From NCBI RefSeq assembly GCF_030123105.1, contig NZ_CP126095.1, positions 2,976,001-3,040,000 on the forward strand: a DNA stretch of 64,000 bases. Direction: 5' to 3'. The notes beneath the pieces were generated by a model, which was not told where the DNA came from, did not search any database, and saw only the letters and a program-made list of their open reading frames with translations. Of this stretch, positions 26,219 through 34,956 are shown one piece after another; position 1 is the first letter of the stretch; every line of letters starts with the position of its first letter. The DNA is from Paenibacillus sp. G2S3 (GTDB taxonomy: Bacteria > Bacillota > Bacilli > Paenibacillales > Paenibacillaceae). Made by a program: the position numbers and the translations under genes.

Positions 26219-27682
26219 ATGTCCAAATTAGATCCTCTGCCAGGTCTGTCTCCGTATCCGCTGCAACATTTTTTCGATGAAATGTATGCAGACAAGAGAA
26301 ATGTCCGGCCGCACTACAGACATGTGAATCGCATGTTTTCCGGAATGAGCTCCGAAGAGCTGCAGGGTAAGCAGAATTTGATGCAGCGCAGGATGATGGA
26401 GGAAGGAATTACATTTACGCTTTACAATCCGGCTCAGGATCATCCTATGGAGCGAACGATCCCCTTCGATATGATTCCACGCATTATTCCTAAGAATGAA
26501 TGGGAGAGGCTAGAGGCTGGAATTATTCAGCGTATCACGGCTTTGAATTTGTTCATTCATGATATCTACCATGAGCAGTACATCGTAAAGGATGGAATAG
26601 TCCCAAGGCGTATGATTATTTCCAACTGTTATTTCCGGCCAGAAATGGCGGGTCTAAGGGTGCCTGGTGGAGCCTATATCACAACTTCGGGAATCGATCT
26701 CATCCGCCATCATGATGGGCAATATTATGTGCTTGAAGATAATCTACGAACGCCTTCAGGTTTTTCATATCTTTTTAAAGGCAGAACCCTTATGAATCAG
26801 CTATTTCCTGAATTGTCCTTTGCTAGCTCCATCCGAGATGTTGATCATAGCTTGAATCGCTTCTTATCCGTTCTACGTAGTTTATCACCCTCACGAAAGT
26901 CAGATCCGGTTATAGCACTCCTTACACCTGGGGAATACAATTCTGCTTATTATGAGCATGCTTTTCTAGCACAACAGATGGGAATACATTTGGTTGAAGG
27001 TCGAGATTTGGTTGCAAAAGATCACAAAATATATTTGAAAGAAATGAACGGACTTCGCCGTGTAGATGTGCTGTATCGACGTTTGGATGATGATTTCATC
27101 GATCCGTTAGCTTTTCAGCCAGATTCACTTCTAGGGGTAGCAGGTCTGATGAATGCGTATCGGGCAGGGAATGTGGCGATTGCTAATGCTCCGGGGACTG
27201 GTGTTGCAGATGATAAAGCGATGTATGTCTATGTACCGGATATGATTCGTTATTATCTGAATGAAGAACCGATTCTTGGGAATGTCCCGACCTATTTGCT
27301 AGGCAGACCTGACGAACGTTTATATGTCCTTGAGAACCTATCTGAAATGGTTGTTAAGGAGACTTCATTATCAGGGGGATATGGAATGTTGATCGGAAGC
27401 GAAGCTACGAAAGAAGAACTCGCTGAATTCCGAATGAAGATTATCGCAGATCCGGAACGCTATATTGCACAGCCTATTATGTCTCTGTCCAGAGCACCGG
27501 TATTGTCTGGTGGGACTATGGCGCCTAGACATATCGATCTTCGGGCGTTTGTGTTAATGGGTGCTGACCGGAAGCCGCATGTTATACCTGGAGGATTGAC
27601 ACGGGTAGCCATGAAAGAAGGGTCATTGGTCGTCAATTCCTCGCAAGGTGGTGGCGTAAAAGATACTTGGGTCATGGCTTGA
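26219..27682 (+). CDS. Circularly permuted ATP-grasp protein (DUF404/DUF407 type)
   Basis: A 487-residue cytoplasmic protein with hallmarks of the circularly permuted ATP-grasp type 2 family: YYVLEDNLRTPSGFSYLF near residues 165-182, ALLTPGEYNSAYYEH, YRRLDDDFIDPL, NAPGTGVADDKA, and the C-terminal VLSGGTMAPRHIDLRAF. Such proteins are proposed to form amide or peptide-like bonds with ATP. The next two genes are the alpha-E and transglutaminase partners always associated with it, so a small-peptide synthesis and cleavage system has been suggested for the family. GAAAGGAG precedes the ATG. Confidence 0.9.
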   Translation: MSKLDPLPGLSPYPLQHFFDEMYADKRNVRPHYRHVNRMFSGMSSEELQGKQNLMQRRMMEEGITFTLYNPAQDHPMERTIPFDMIPRIIPKNEWERLEAGIIQRITALNLFIHDIYHEQYIVKDGIVPRRMIISNCYFRPEMAGLRVPGGAYITTSGIDLIRHHDGQYYVLEDNLRTPSGFSYLFKGRTLMNQLFPELSFASSIRDVDHSLNRFLSVLRSLSPSRKSDPVIALLTPGEYNSAYYEHAFLAQQMGIHLVEGRDLVAKDHKIYLKEMNGLRRVDVLYRRLDDDFIDPLAFQPDSLLGVAGLMNAYRAGNVAIANAPGTGVADDKAMYVYVPDMIRYYLNEEPILGNVPTYLLGRPDERLYVLENLSEMVVKETSLSGGYGMLIGSEATKEELAEFRMKIIADPERYIAQPIMSLSRAPVLSGGTMAPRHIDLRAFVLMGADRKPHVIPGGLTRVAMKEGSLVVNSSQGGGVKDTWVMA

Positions 27683-27762
27683 TGGCTTGATACAACCTAG
27701 TGAGGCTTGTTGATGATTAACAAAATGCAGCATCAATTTATTAAATAAGGGAGTTGCTGGAG

Positions 27763-28716
27763 ATGCTGAATCGAAATGCTGAAGCTTTGTTCTGGATCGG
27801 CAGATATATTGAAAGGGCAGAGAATCATGCACGGCTAATCAATGTTCATTATCATATCCAGCAGGAAGAGGATTTTCATGAAGAAGGACATAAATGGTCA
27901 AGGCTGATCGATGCGCTAGGCGTTCGTGGTGAATATATACAGCAGTTCGAAACCTTTTCCGAGCAGGATGTGCTATCTTTCATCACACTTGATTTAGGCA
28001 ATTCTAATTCATTGTTCTCCTGTGTACATCATGCTAGAAATAATCTGCGCACCCTCCGTCAGCAGCTTCCAAGTGAATTATGGGATGTTGTAAACAGCTT
28101 CAACCTATGGCTTGGTGAGCGATCTGTTGCAGATATTATGAGCGGCCCACATCAGTTCTATCAGCAGGTCAAGGAGCGTACAGCCATGTTTCTCGGAGCT
28201 GAGCAGTCGGTAATGCTTAGGGGGAATGAATGGCATTTCATTGAGAGTGGACGGTTTCTAGAGCGAGCAGAGAATACAACTCGTATCTTACAGGCGGTTA
28301 TTGCCTCATGCCGATTTAAGGAGCTTAACGCGGTTTATACTCAGTTGCAGGCGGTGCTTAAATCCGTTAGTGGGTACCAGGCGTTTCGCCGTTATTATGC
28401 AGATGCTATGTCTCCGGAGAGCATTTTAGATTTCTTGATTGCGAATCCCAAATTCCCTCGATCGATCCGGTTTTCTTTTCATCAGTTGGAGGAGCATTTA
28501 GCAAAGCTTGAACTGGATTCCTCAGAAAAAGGCTCAGGCCATGAGAAGGTCATTCGTCAAGCAGGTAAGCTTAAAGCGGAGCTGGATTACATGGAAAAAG
28601 AAGAAATGTCCGGCGAGCTGGTGGAAGATGTGCTTAAATCGCTGGTGATATCCTGTCAAAAGCTTGGAAAAACAATGGAGGGCGCCTTTTTTCGGCGAGA
28701 AGGAGTGTCTGTATGA
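27763..28716 (+). CDS. Alpha-E domain protein (DUF403)
   Basis: About 317 residues, nearly all helical, with the conserved opening MLNRNAEALFWIGRYIERAENHARL and a second ESGRFLERAENTTRI copy near residue 165. The repeated RAEN motif marks the alpha-E family. It is always found with the ATP-grasp protein above, sometimes fused to it, but its activity is unknown. I chose ATG 27763, preceded by AAGGGAG. Its end overlaps the next start by 4 bases (ATGA), so translation is coupled. Confidence 0.9.
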   Translation: MLNRNAEALFWIGRYIERAENHARLINVHYHIQQEEDFHEEGHKWSRLIDALGVRGEYIQQFETFSEQDVLSFITLDLGNSNSLFSCVHHARNNLRTLRQQLPSELWDVVNSFNLWLGERSVADIMSGPHQFYQQVKERTAMFLGAEQSVMLRGNEWHFIESGRFLERAENTTRILQAVIASCRFKELNAVYTQLQAVLKSVSGYQAFRRYYADAMSPESILDFLIANPKFPRSIRFSFHQLEEHLAKLELDSSEKGSGHEKVIRQAGKLKAELDYMEKEEMSGELVEDVLKSLVISCQKLGKTMEGAFFRREGVSV

Positions 28717-29579
28717 AGATTCAAATCAATCATACCACCACATACAGCTATCCAGAGCCGGTTACGGACAGTGTCAATGAGATCAGACTCACGCCGCGCA
28801 CGAATTATCGCCAATCCTGTTATCACCATGAAGTGGATATTTATCCGCCAGCCAATCTATTAACCTATGAGGATTTCTTCGGGAATCGGGTCCATGCCTA
28901 TTCGGTCAATAAGCCGCACACGGAGATGGTCATTCATACTAAAGCTACTGTAGTAACGTTGGATAAGGCTCAGGGAATGGATCTACCGAGAACATCCCTT
29001 GCAGAACAAGTTAAATTGTTAAATGATGAGAAATTCCAGAACCGTTATATTGAGTTTATTTTGCCGACCCGTTATACCGAGGTGACGCCTGAATTAGTGG
29101 AGTTTGCTTCACAGTATCCTTTTAATGAAACGGAGGATATGTATGAATGGATTCTCAAGTTATCTGCAACGATATATGAACAGTTCACCTATGACCCTGA
29201 GGCTACAAGTGTAAATACTACGGTAAAAAAAGCACTGAAGCTCAAACGTGGTGTATGTCAGGATTATGCTCATCTAATGATCGCTGTCTGCCGTAGCGTC
29301 GGTCTGCCGTCCAGATATGTAAGTGGATATCATTTTGTAGGTGATCTGCAAGGGAGTAATGCTAATTTTGAGCAAGCCTCACATGCTTGGGTGGAGACTC
29401 ACATTCCGGGTACAGGTTGGCTTGGTTTCGATCCGACCAATAATGTTGAGGTCAATTGGCGTTATATTAAGTTAGGTCACGGACGGGACTACAAAGATAT
29501 TGTACCTGTAAAAGGTGTATATCGTGGTGGAGCAGGCACTCTGACCGTGAAAGTGGATGTGCGGAAGCTGGACAATTAA
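28713..29579 (+). CDS. Transglutaminase-like cysteine protease/peptidase
   Basis: 288 residues. An N-terminal beta domain (1-80) of the bacterial transglutaminase-like type is followed by the catalytic core: Cys182 in RGVCQDYAHLM, His224 in SHAWVETH, and Asp240 in GFDPTNN, the complete triad. No signal peptide is visible, so it acts in the cytoplasm. In this conserved trio it is thought to cut or transfer the product of the ATP-grasp enzyme; that role is inference from association. Confidence 0.9.
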   Translation: MKIQINHTTTYSYPEPVTDSVNEIRLTPRTNYRQSCYHHEVDIYPPANLLTYEDFFGNRVHAYSVNKPHTEMVIHTKATVVTLDKAQGMDLPRTSLAEQVKLLNDEKFQNRYIEFILPTRYTEVTPELVEFASQYPFNETEDMYEWILKLSATIYEQFTYDPEATSVNTTVKKALKLKRGVCQDYAHLMIAVCRSVGLPSRYVSGYHFVGDLQGSNANFEQASHAWVETHIPGTGWLGFDPTNNVEVNWRYIKLGHGRDYKDIVPVKGVYRGGAGTLTVKVDVRKLDN

Positions 29580-29597
29580 ATGGATAGATCTAGATGA

Positions 29598-29636
29598 AAC
29601 TCTCAGTTCAAGCTTTTGAACGGGGAGTTTTTTTGT
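29598..29636 (+). terminator. Terminator after the transglutaminase gene
   Basis: Arms AAACTCTCAGTTCAA and TTGAACGGGGAGTTT (with G-T pairs) around GCTT, followed by TTTT. Confidence 0.82.
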
Positions 29637-29717
29637 GAAGATGATTCCAGTATGCATGTATTTGGGTAATCTTGATCCATAGTACATCACTAAGAGATCT
29701 TAAGGGAGAGATTACAT

Positions 29718-30527
29718 ATGAGTCCAAACATAGCTAAGAAACAAAGATTTATTGGAAAAACTACAATTATAACAGGAGCGGGCTCAGGAATTGGTCGGGC
29801 CACTGCTATTAAGCTGGCGAGGGAAGGTGCTAATGTAGCGCTTTTTGATTTGAATCTTGAACGTACCTCATCTTTGGCGGATAAGCTGAACAAGTTTCGC
29901 AAAGATTGTGCATTGGCCATTGAGGTAGATACTTCGGATGAAAAAGGCATGGAGGAAGCCGTTCGCAGAACCGTCGAACAATTCGGTGGCTTAGATGTAG
30001 TATTCGCTAACGCGGGAATTAATGGTGCGGTGGGACCTATAGAGGAACTTAGCTTGAGTGATTGGGAGCGTACGATGTCGGTGAACTTGACGGGGACCTT
30101 TTTGACCTTGAAATATACGATCCCTTATTTGAAGGATAAAGGGAAAGGCAGCATTATCATCACTAGCTCCATCAATGGGAACACTAGATTTGCCAGCTTT
30201 GGGTGGTCTACTTATAGCACTACCAAAGCTGGACAGGTGGCTTTTGCCAAAATGGCTGCACTTGAGCTAGCTAAGTTTAAGATTCGAGTGAATGTGGTAT
30301 GCCCAGGAGCGATTGCTACTAATATAGATGAAACAACTGAAATGAGCGAGGAAGTAGAAGCAATTGTCATTCCAATTGAATTTCCCGATGGTGCGCAGCC
30401 CTTGGCGGACGGACCGGGCAAGCCGGATAATGTTGCCGATCTCGTTGCTTTTCTAGCATCCGATGAATCTATTCATATTACAGGTGCACAAATCGTGATT
30501 GACGGTGCGGAGTCCTTATTATCCTAA
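29718..30527 (+). CDS. SDR-family NAD(P)-dependent oxidoreductase
   Basis: 269 residues, classical short-chain dehydrogenase. The dinucleotide motif GAGSGIGR lies at 20-27, followed by an Asp (ALFDLN) at the end of beta 2, which favours NAD. NAGI is present, with active-site Ser in ITSSINGN and YSTTKAGQ. A distinctive insertion, IPIEFPDGAQPLADGPGKPD, lies before the C-terminal helix. The substrate is unknown. AAGGGAGAG precedes the ATG. The 3' end overlaps the convergent SRPBCC gene by 9 bases. Confidence 0.88.
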   Translation: MSPNIAKKQRFIGKTTIITGAGSGIGRATAIKLAREGANVALFDLNLERTSSLADKLNKFRKDCALAIEVDTSDEKGMEEAVRRTVEQFGGLDVVFANAGINGAVGPIEELSLSDWERTMSVNLTGTFLTLKYTIPYLKDKGKGSIIITSSINGNTRFASFGWSTYSTTKAGQVAFAKMAALELAKFKIRVNVVCPGAIATNIDETTEMSEEVEAIVIPIEFPDGAQPLADGPGKPDNVADLVAFLASDESIHITGAQIVIDGAESLLS

Positions 30528-30995
30528 TTTAGAGATCGCTTCGCGGTATTGCTCGTACCAAACGTTCCATTCAGCCTCACGTGACTCCAGTGTCGTACCA
30601 TCCAGAAGATGCTGGATCACGTCCAGACATACATGCCAGCCAGCTAAATCTCGGGGTGTGTGCGGAGTGAACGTTTGGAGCGTTTCATTCAAGACGAGTA
30701 AGCAGCCTTTTGAATTAGGATATAGCTCAAAGCGAACGGAATCTTCAGCCCACGTAAATTCAAGAACAGATTCATGTTGCAGGGCGGTAATCGTCATTTC
30801 CTCAAAGGTTCCGTTTTGCATATCAAACTTGATTAATCCACCTTCACGCAGGTCTTCAACACGTAATTCAGTGAACCATAAAGCCAGCTTCTCATTTTCT
30901 GTCAAAAAGGACCAGATTTCAGATGCGGAATGTTTTAATTGACGTTCGAAACGAGCGACATAATGATCATCTGCTTTTTTGATGTTAGCTATCAT
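30519..30995 (-). CDS. SRPBCC/AHSA1-type ligand-binding domain protein
   Basis: A 158-residue cytoplasmic protein with the START-like fold of the Aha1/AHSA1 group: ARFERQLKHSASEIWSFLTENEKLALWF at the start, LEFTWAED in the middle, and a long C-terminal helix. Such proteins bind hydrophobic ligands or act as polyketide-cyclase-like folds, and are often paired with an ArsR regulator, which is not seen here. AAGGAGAAA precedes its ATG on the minus strand. Confidence 0.82.
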   Translation of the reverse strand: MIANIKKADDHYVARFERQLKHSASEIWSFLTENEKLALWFTELRVEDLREGGLIKFDMQNGTFEEMTITALQHESVLEFTWAEDSVRFELYPNSKGCLLVLNETLQTFTPHTPRDLAGWHVCLDVIQHLLDGTTLESREAEWNVWYEQYREAISKLG

Positions 30996-31011
30996 GTTAT
31001 ATTTCTCCTTT

Positions 31012-31038
31012 GGACTACTGTTGTAGTCCTTTTTTTTA
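31012..31038 (+). terminator. Hairpin with T-run upstream of the SRPBCC gene
   Basis: Perfect 7-base arms GGACTAC and GTAGTCC around TGTT, then a run of nine T on the plus strand. It has terminator form for rightward transcription, yet lies 5' of a minus-strand gene. It may stop readthrough from the SDR gene. Confidence 0.55.
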
Positions 31039-31172
31039 TTGAGTTGAGGCTTATTAGAACGAGTATAACAATTGTTCGTATGAAAAAAAACTATTGTATG
31101 GTTTGGTTAGGCGTCTGTACTATGTTGCGGACAGGGTGCAGAGAATGATGGTGTAGCAGAATGAACTGAATT

Positions 31173-32128
31173 TGGGAATAGGGGTTGCTGAGTCCTGAGC
31201 GATTTACGGTGATGACGCCGAGTATGCGCAGACGTTTCGGACTGTATTGCAGCTATTACGAGTTTTTGGTGCTTACTTTAACGGTATTGGACTGCATAGC
31301 TCTTATTGCCACATTTTCTATCAAAAGTAGAGTGGATTTGAGTAAATAGCTGCAACTGAGTCCGATAGCATAGCAAAATGGCCTGAATTTGCGAAATAAG
31401 GGCTCATGAGTCCGAATGATTCACGTTGGCGAGGATGTACTGACGTTTCTATGACGCCGAGTATGCGCAGACGCTTCGGACTGTATTGCAGCTATTACGA
31501 GTTTTGGTGCTTATGTTAACGGTATCGGACCGCATAGCACTTATCGCCACAGTTTCTTTCAAAAGTAGAGTGGATTTGAGTAAATAGCTGCAACTGAGTC
31601 CGATAGCATAGAAAAAGGCCTGAATTTACGAAATAAGGGCTCCTGAGTCCGGTTGATTCACGTTGGCGAGTATGTGCTGACGTTTCTATGACGCCGAGGA
31701 TGCGCAGACGCTTCGGACTGTATTGCAGCTATTACGAGTTTTTGGTGCTTATGTTAACGGTATCGGACCGCATAGCACTTATCGCCACAGTTTCTTTCAA
31801 AAGTAGAGTGGATTTGAGTAAATAGCTGCAACTGAGTCCGATAGCATAGAAAAAGGCCTGAATTTACGAAATAAGGGCTCCTGAGTCCGGTTGATTCACG
31901 TTGGCGAGTATGTGCTGACGTTTCTATGACGCCGAGGATGCGCAGACGCTTCGGACTGTATTGCAGCTATTACGAGTTTTTGGTGCTTATTTTAACGGTA
32001 TCGGACCGCATAGCACTTATCGCCACATTTTCTATCAAAAGTAGAGTGGATTTGAGTAAATAGCTGCAACTGAGTCCGATAGCATAGAAAAAAGGCCTGA
32101 ATTTGCGAAATAAGGGCTCCTGAGTCCG
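31173..32128. repeat. Tandem array of four 237-239 bp units built from a 20-bp motif
   Basis: The marker GACGCCGAG recurs at 31214, 31453, 31690 and 31929, giving a 237-239 bp period. Each unit carries four versions of a 20-bp motif, CGGAC(T/C)-N5-GC-NNN-TATT-like: two forward (as CGGACTGTATTGCAGCTATT at 31238) and two inverted (as AATAGCTGCAACTGAGTCCG at 31345 and AATAAGGGCTCATGAGTCCG at 31395). One extra inverted motif begins the array near 31173. No frame over 60 codons lies inside. The units are almost identical, so they duplicated recently or are kept homogeneous. Confidence 0.88.
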
Positions 32129-32312
32129 GTTGATTTACGGTGGCGAGGAGAATTCATAGAGCGGAGAAGCATCGCTTTTTATAAGAGTACATTGCGGTAC
32201 CTTGGTGTATATAGACAGTTTTTATGCTAAAATAGACGCAATTCTGCTTACCATACTTTTGCTTTGGCGAGGAAGATCATAGGGAGTGGCATTGGTGAAG
32301 GAGGCTGCGTAT

Positions 32313-32711
32313 ATGGGAATGATGTCCTGGCTGGTGGAGCAGCGGATTCAGGAGTCTATGCGTAATGGGGAATTTCAAGATTTACCTGGGCATGGCAAGC
32401 CGCTGGAGCTCGAGGATTTATCAGGTGTGCCAGAAGAATTGCGAATGTCTTTCAAAATCATGAAGAACTCCGGGCTAGTGCCTGAGGAAGTATCTTTGCG
32501 TGCGGAATGTGTTACCCTCGAAGGGTTCCTTGCAGCATGTCACAACAGCGGAGGTACTGAAACTAGTGAAGGCAAGGCAATCCGGGCAAAGTTGTCTTTG
32601 AAAAGGCTGCGTCTGCAAGAGCTGCTGCGTGAACGAGGCTTAGATAGTAACCCTGCTTTTATACAATACAGTATGCAAATACACGAACAGATGATTAAGG
32701 AAGAAGAATAA
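32313..32711 (+). CDS. DUF1992 (DnaJ-homologue subfamily C member 28-like) protein
   Basis: About 132 residues. The family core is the region WLVEQRIQESMRNGEFQDLPGHGKPL near 6-31, followed by a helical remainder (LRAECVTLEGFLAAC). Its function is unknown in bacteria. The relation to J-domain proteins is by this domain only; there is no J domain. AAGGAGG at 32299-32305 fixes ATG 32313; a TTG at 32286 in frame is rejected. It is a single gene. Confidence 0.85.
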   Translation: MGMMSWLVEQRIQESMRNGEFQDLPGHGKPLELEDLSGVPEELRMSFKIMKNSGLVPEEVSLRAECVTLEGFLAACHNSGGTETSEGKAIRAKLSLKRLRLQELLRERGLDSNPAFIQYSMQIHEQMIKEEE

Positions 32712-32761
32712 CGCTAACTAATGTCCTTTCGTGTAGACATACGTATAAATAGTGTAATATA

Positions 32762-32804
32762 AAAAGGCATCTCTAAGTCGATTCAGACGAAAGAGCTGCC
32801 TTTT
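32762..32804. terminator. Convergent terminator between the DUF1992 gene and the GNAT pseudogene
   Basis: Arms AAAAGGCATCTCT and AGAGCTGCCTTTT with one mismatch. A-rich and T-rich ends allow use from both sides. Confidence 0.75.
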
Positions 32805-32830
32805 ACATGCAATGCTTCACAAGCGTATTT

Positions 32831-33248
32831 TCATCTTACTTGCTTGAAATATACCCATTCTGGATCGCCATCATCTAAATTCTCAATGATTCCACTCCTT
32901 ACAAAACCTAAAGAAAGACAGACCTGCTGCATGATCGTATTGGATTCATTAGTGGAGGTAAACAGCTTGGGGGTTGGAGAATGTTCTTCAATGTAACGAA
33001 TAAGTGCACCGGCAATTCCGAGCCGTCTAAAATTGGGGTTCACAATTACGAGCTGAATAAAACAGCATTCAAAAAAGTGGTATCGTAATAAGCAAAACCG
33101 ACAGGCTCATTGTTAATCGTTGCTACAACACATTGTTCATTTAGAATATATTGTTCGATTTTAGGTTTACGAATTTCGCTGCCAATGACCATACCGTCGA
33201 TCTTACTGAGCATAGATAAATCTGAAATAGTGGCTTTTTTAAGAGCAT
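32831..33248 (-). pseudogene. GNAT acetyltransferase gene with two homopolymer frameshifts
   Basis: Read on the minus strand from ATG 33248, one extra A in the A6 run (plus 33235-33240) yields a smooth start, MLLKKATISDLSML. Without it the frame is lost after four codons. A second slip in the T6 run (plus 33071-33076) separates EPVGFAYYDTTF from VIVNPNFRRLGIAGALIRYI, the acetyl-CoA binding loop RRLGIA. The rest runs to a normal stop at 32831. Both lesions sit in homopolymers, so either decay or sequence error is possible. Confidence 0.7.
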
Positions 33249-33270
33249 CTTAGCAAGTCTCCTTTTTTAA

Positions 33271-33370
33271 AAAAATATGAAAGTATAAGTTTCAACCTAA
33301 ATATTATATCTTTATATTTCTCGTATAAATGTTAACCGTCCTTATAGGGACACCAAAGGCGGTTATACTT
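33271..33370 (+). repeat. Two-hairpin interspersed repeat, copy D
   Basis: Begins AAAAATATGAAAGTATAAG. It keeps TTTATATTTCTCG, a GTCCTTATAGGGAC palindrome and a GGCGGTTATACTT end. It lies upstream of hrpB in the same orientation as copies A-C but far from the fatty-acid genes, so the element is not specific to them. Confidence 0.75.
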
Positions 33371-33493
33371 GAAAGGGTAAAATGATATGTATAGTTTGTC
33401 TTGATCTTTGAAGTTTTTTCGCACATGATAAATAGGGTTTAGACCACATCAAAGGAAATCATAACATATTATTACAAACGATGGAGAGATACA

Positions 33494-34867
33494 ATGAAAC
33501 AGCTTCCAATTATACAGGTACTTCCAGACCTGAAAAACATACTTCGCTCATCGCGGGCGGCTATTCTGATCGCAGAACCTGGAGCGGGCAAAACAACAGG
33601 AACGCCTCCAGCATTTCTGGACGAGCCATGGATGGCTGGTAAAAGTATTCTTATGCTTGAGCCTAGAAGACTTGCCGCTAGATCAGCTGCAACTTACATG
33701 GCGTCCAATCTTGGAGAAAGTGTTGGACAAACGGTAGGTTATCGGATGCGGAACGACACTAAGGTAGGTAAGAATACACGAATTGTTGTAGTGACTGAAG
33801 GTGTCTTAACGAGGATGCTTCAGAGTGATCCATCGCTAGGGGATGTGGGTCTAATTATTTTTGATGAGTTCCATGAGCGTAGTCTTCATGCGGATCTGGG
33901 ACTTGCTCTGGCGCTGGAAGCGCAGGCAGTGCTGCGTGATGATCTTCGGATTCTGATTATGTCAGCAACACTGGATAGTGAACGGGTCTCGGCTATGTTG
34001 GGCGATGCGCCAGTAGTTGATTGTCCGGGGCGAACCTATCCGGTGGAAACCATCTATGCCCCAACTACAGGGAATCTTCCGATAGAAAAATCGGCCACAG
34101 CCGCAGTGAGACGTGCGCTTGCTGAACAGCCGGGAGATGTACTTGTATTCTTACCGGGTGAACGGGAGATTCGCAGAACCCAAAATGAGTTGGAGCAAGG
34201 AAAACTACCTGATGGGGTCGTGCTGCGACTTTTGTATGGACAATTACCACAGGCTATGCAGGATGCTGCAGTGGCTCCTTCCATAAAGGGTGAACGCAAA
34301 GTCGTGCTAGCGACCTCCATTGCGGAGACAAGCTTGACGATCGAGGGCGTGCGAACGGTAATTGATACAGGGCTGCGTCGTACGCAGATCTTCTCACCAC
34401 GTACAGGAATGCCTAGTCTTACGACGGTTCCGGTATCGAAAGCCTCGGCCGATCAGCGGCGAGGACGAGCCGGGCGGACAGCTCCAGGCGTATGCTACAG
34501 GCTGTGGAGTCAGGAAGAACATCATCGCCTTCCGGATGACAATGTGCCGGAGATTATGGAGACTGACTTAGCACAGCTCGCTTTGGAGCTGGCGCTGTGG
34601 GGCGTGCGCGATCCTGCCGCGCTGGCTTGGCTTGACGCGCCGCCCGCTGCGCCTTATGCGCAGGGCACCGCGCTGCTGCGCCAGCTCGGCGCGCTGGACG
34701 CCGCCGGCGCTATCACGCCGCACGGCCGCAGCATGGCCGCGCTTGGCGCGCACCCGCGAGCCGCGCATATGCTGCTGCGCGCGGCAGAGCTTGGCGCAGC
34801 ACCGCTCGCCTGCCGGCTGGCGGCGCTGCTGCAAGAGCGGGACCTTTCAAGGGTCCCGCGGCACTAG
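33494..34867 (+). CDS. hrpB: ATP-dependent helicase HrpB, N-terminal part (frameshifted)
   Basis: DEAH/RHA helicase. This frame covers both RecA domains: Walker A AEPGAGKTT near 27-35, LEPRRLAAR, TEGVLTRML, DEFHERS (the DExH box), SATLD, TSIAETSLTIEGV and the motif VI region DQRRGRAGRTAPG. It stops early at 34865 after LLQERDLSRVPRH. Restoring one C at 34843-34846 would give ERDPFKGPAALDCDLTLR and join the downstream frame. GGAGAG precedes the ATG. G+C content is very high from about 34560. Confidence 0.85.
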   Translation: MKQLPIIQVLPDLKNILRSSRAAILIAEPGAGKTTGTPPAFLDEPWMAGKSILMLEPRRLAARSAATYMASNLGESVGQTVGYRMRNDTKVGKNTRIVVVTEGVLTRMLQSDPSLGDVGLIIFDEFHERSLHADLGLALALEAQAVLRDDLRILIMSATLDSERVSAMLGDAPVVDCPGRTYPVETIYAPTTGNLPIEKSATAAVRRALAEQPGDVLVFLPGEREIRRTQNELEQGKLPDGVVLRLLYGQLPQAMQDAAVAPSIKGERKVVLATSIAETSLTIEGVRTVIDTGLRRTQIFSPRTGMPSLTTVPVSKASADQRRGRAGRTAPGVCYRLWSQEEHHRLPDDNVPEIMETDLAQLALELALWGVRDPAALAWLDAPPAAPYAQGTALLRQLGALDAAGAITPHGRSMAALGAHPRAAHMLLRAAELGAAPLACRLAALLQERDLSRVPRH

Positions 34868-34956
34868 ATTGCGACCTCACGCTCCGCGTAGAGGCGCTGC
34901 TCCGGTTCGAGCGCTCCGCCGATACGGGCGGAGCGGACCCTGCGGCTCTGCGCGCG

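Noticed and set aside
30499..30942. 147-codon plus-strand frame opposite the SRPBCC gene
   Set aside because: It is antisense to a recognisable protein and has an odd Cys/Ser/Arg-rich composition.
31173..32128. CRISPR-like array
   Set aside because: Units are 238 bp and near-identical throughout, with no unique spacers and no cas genes nearby.
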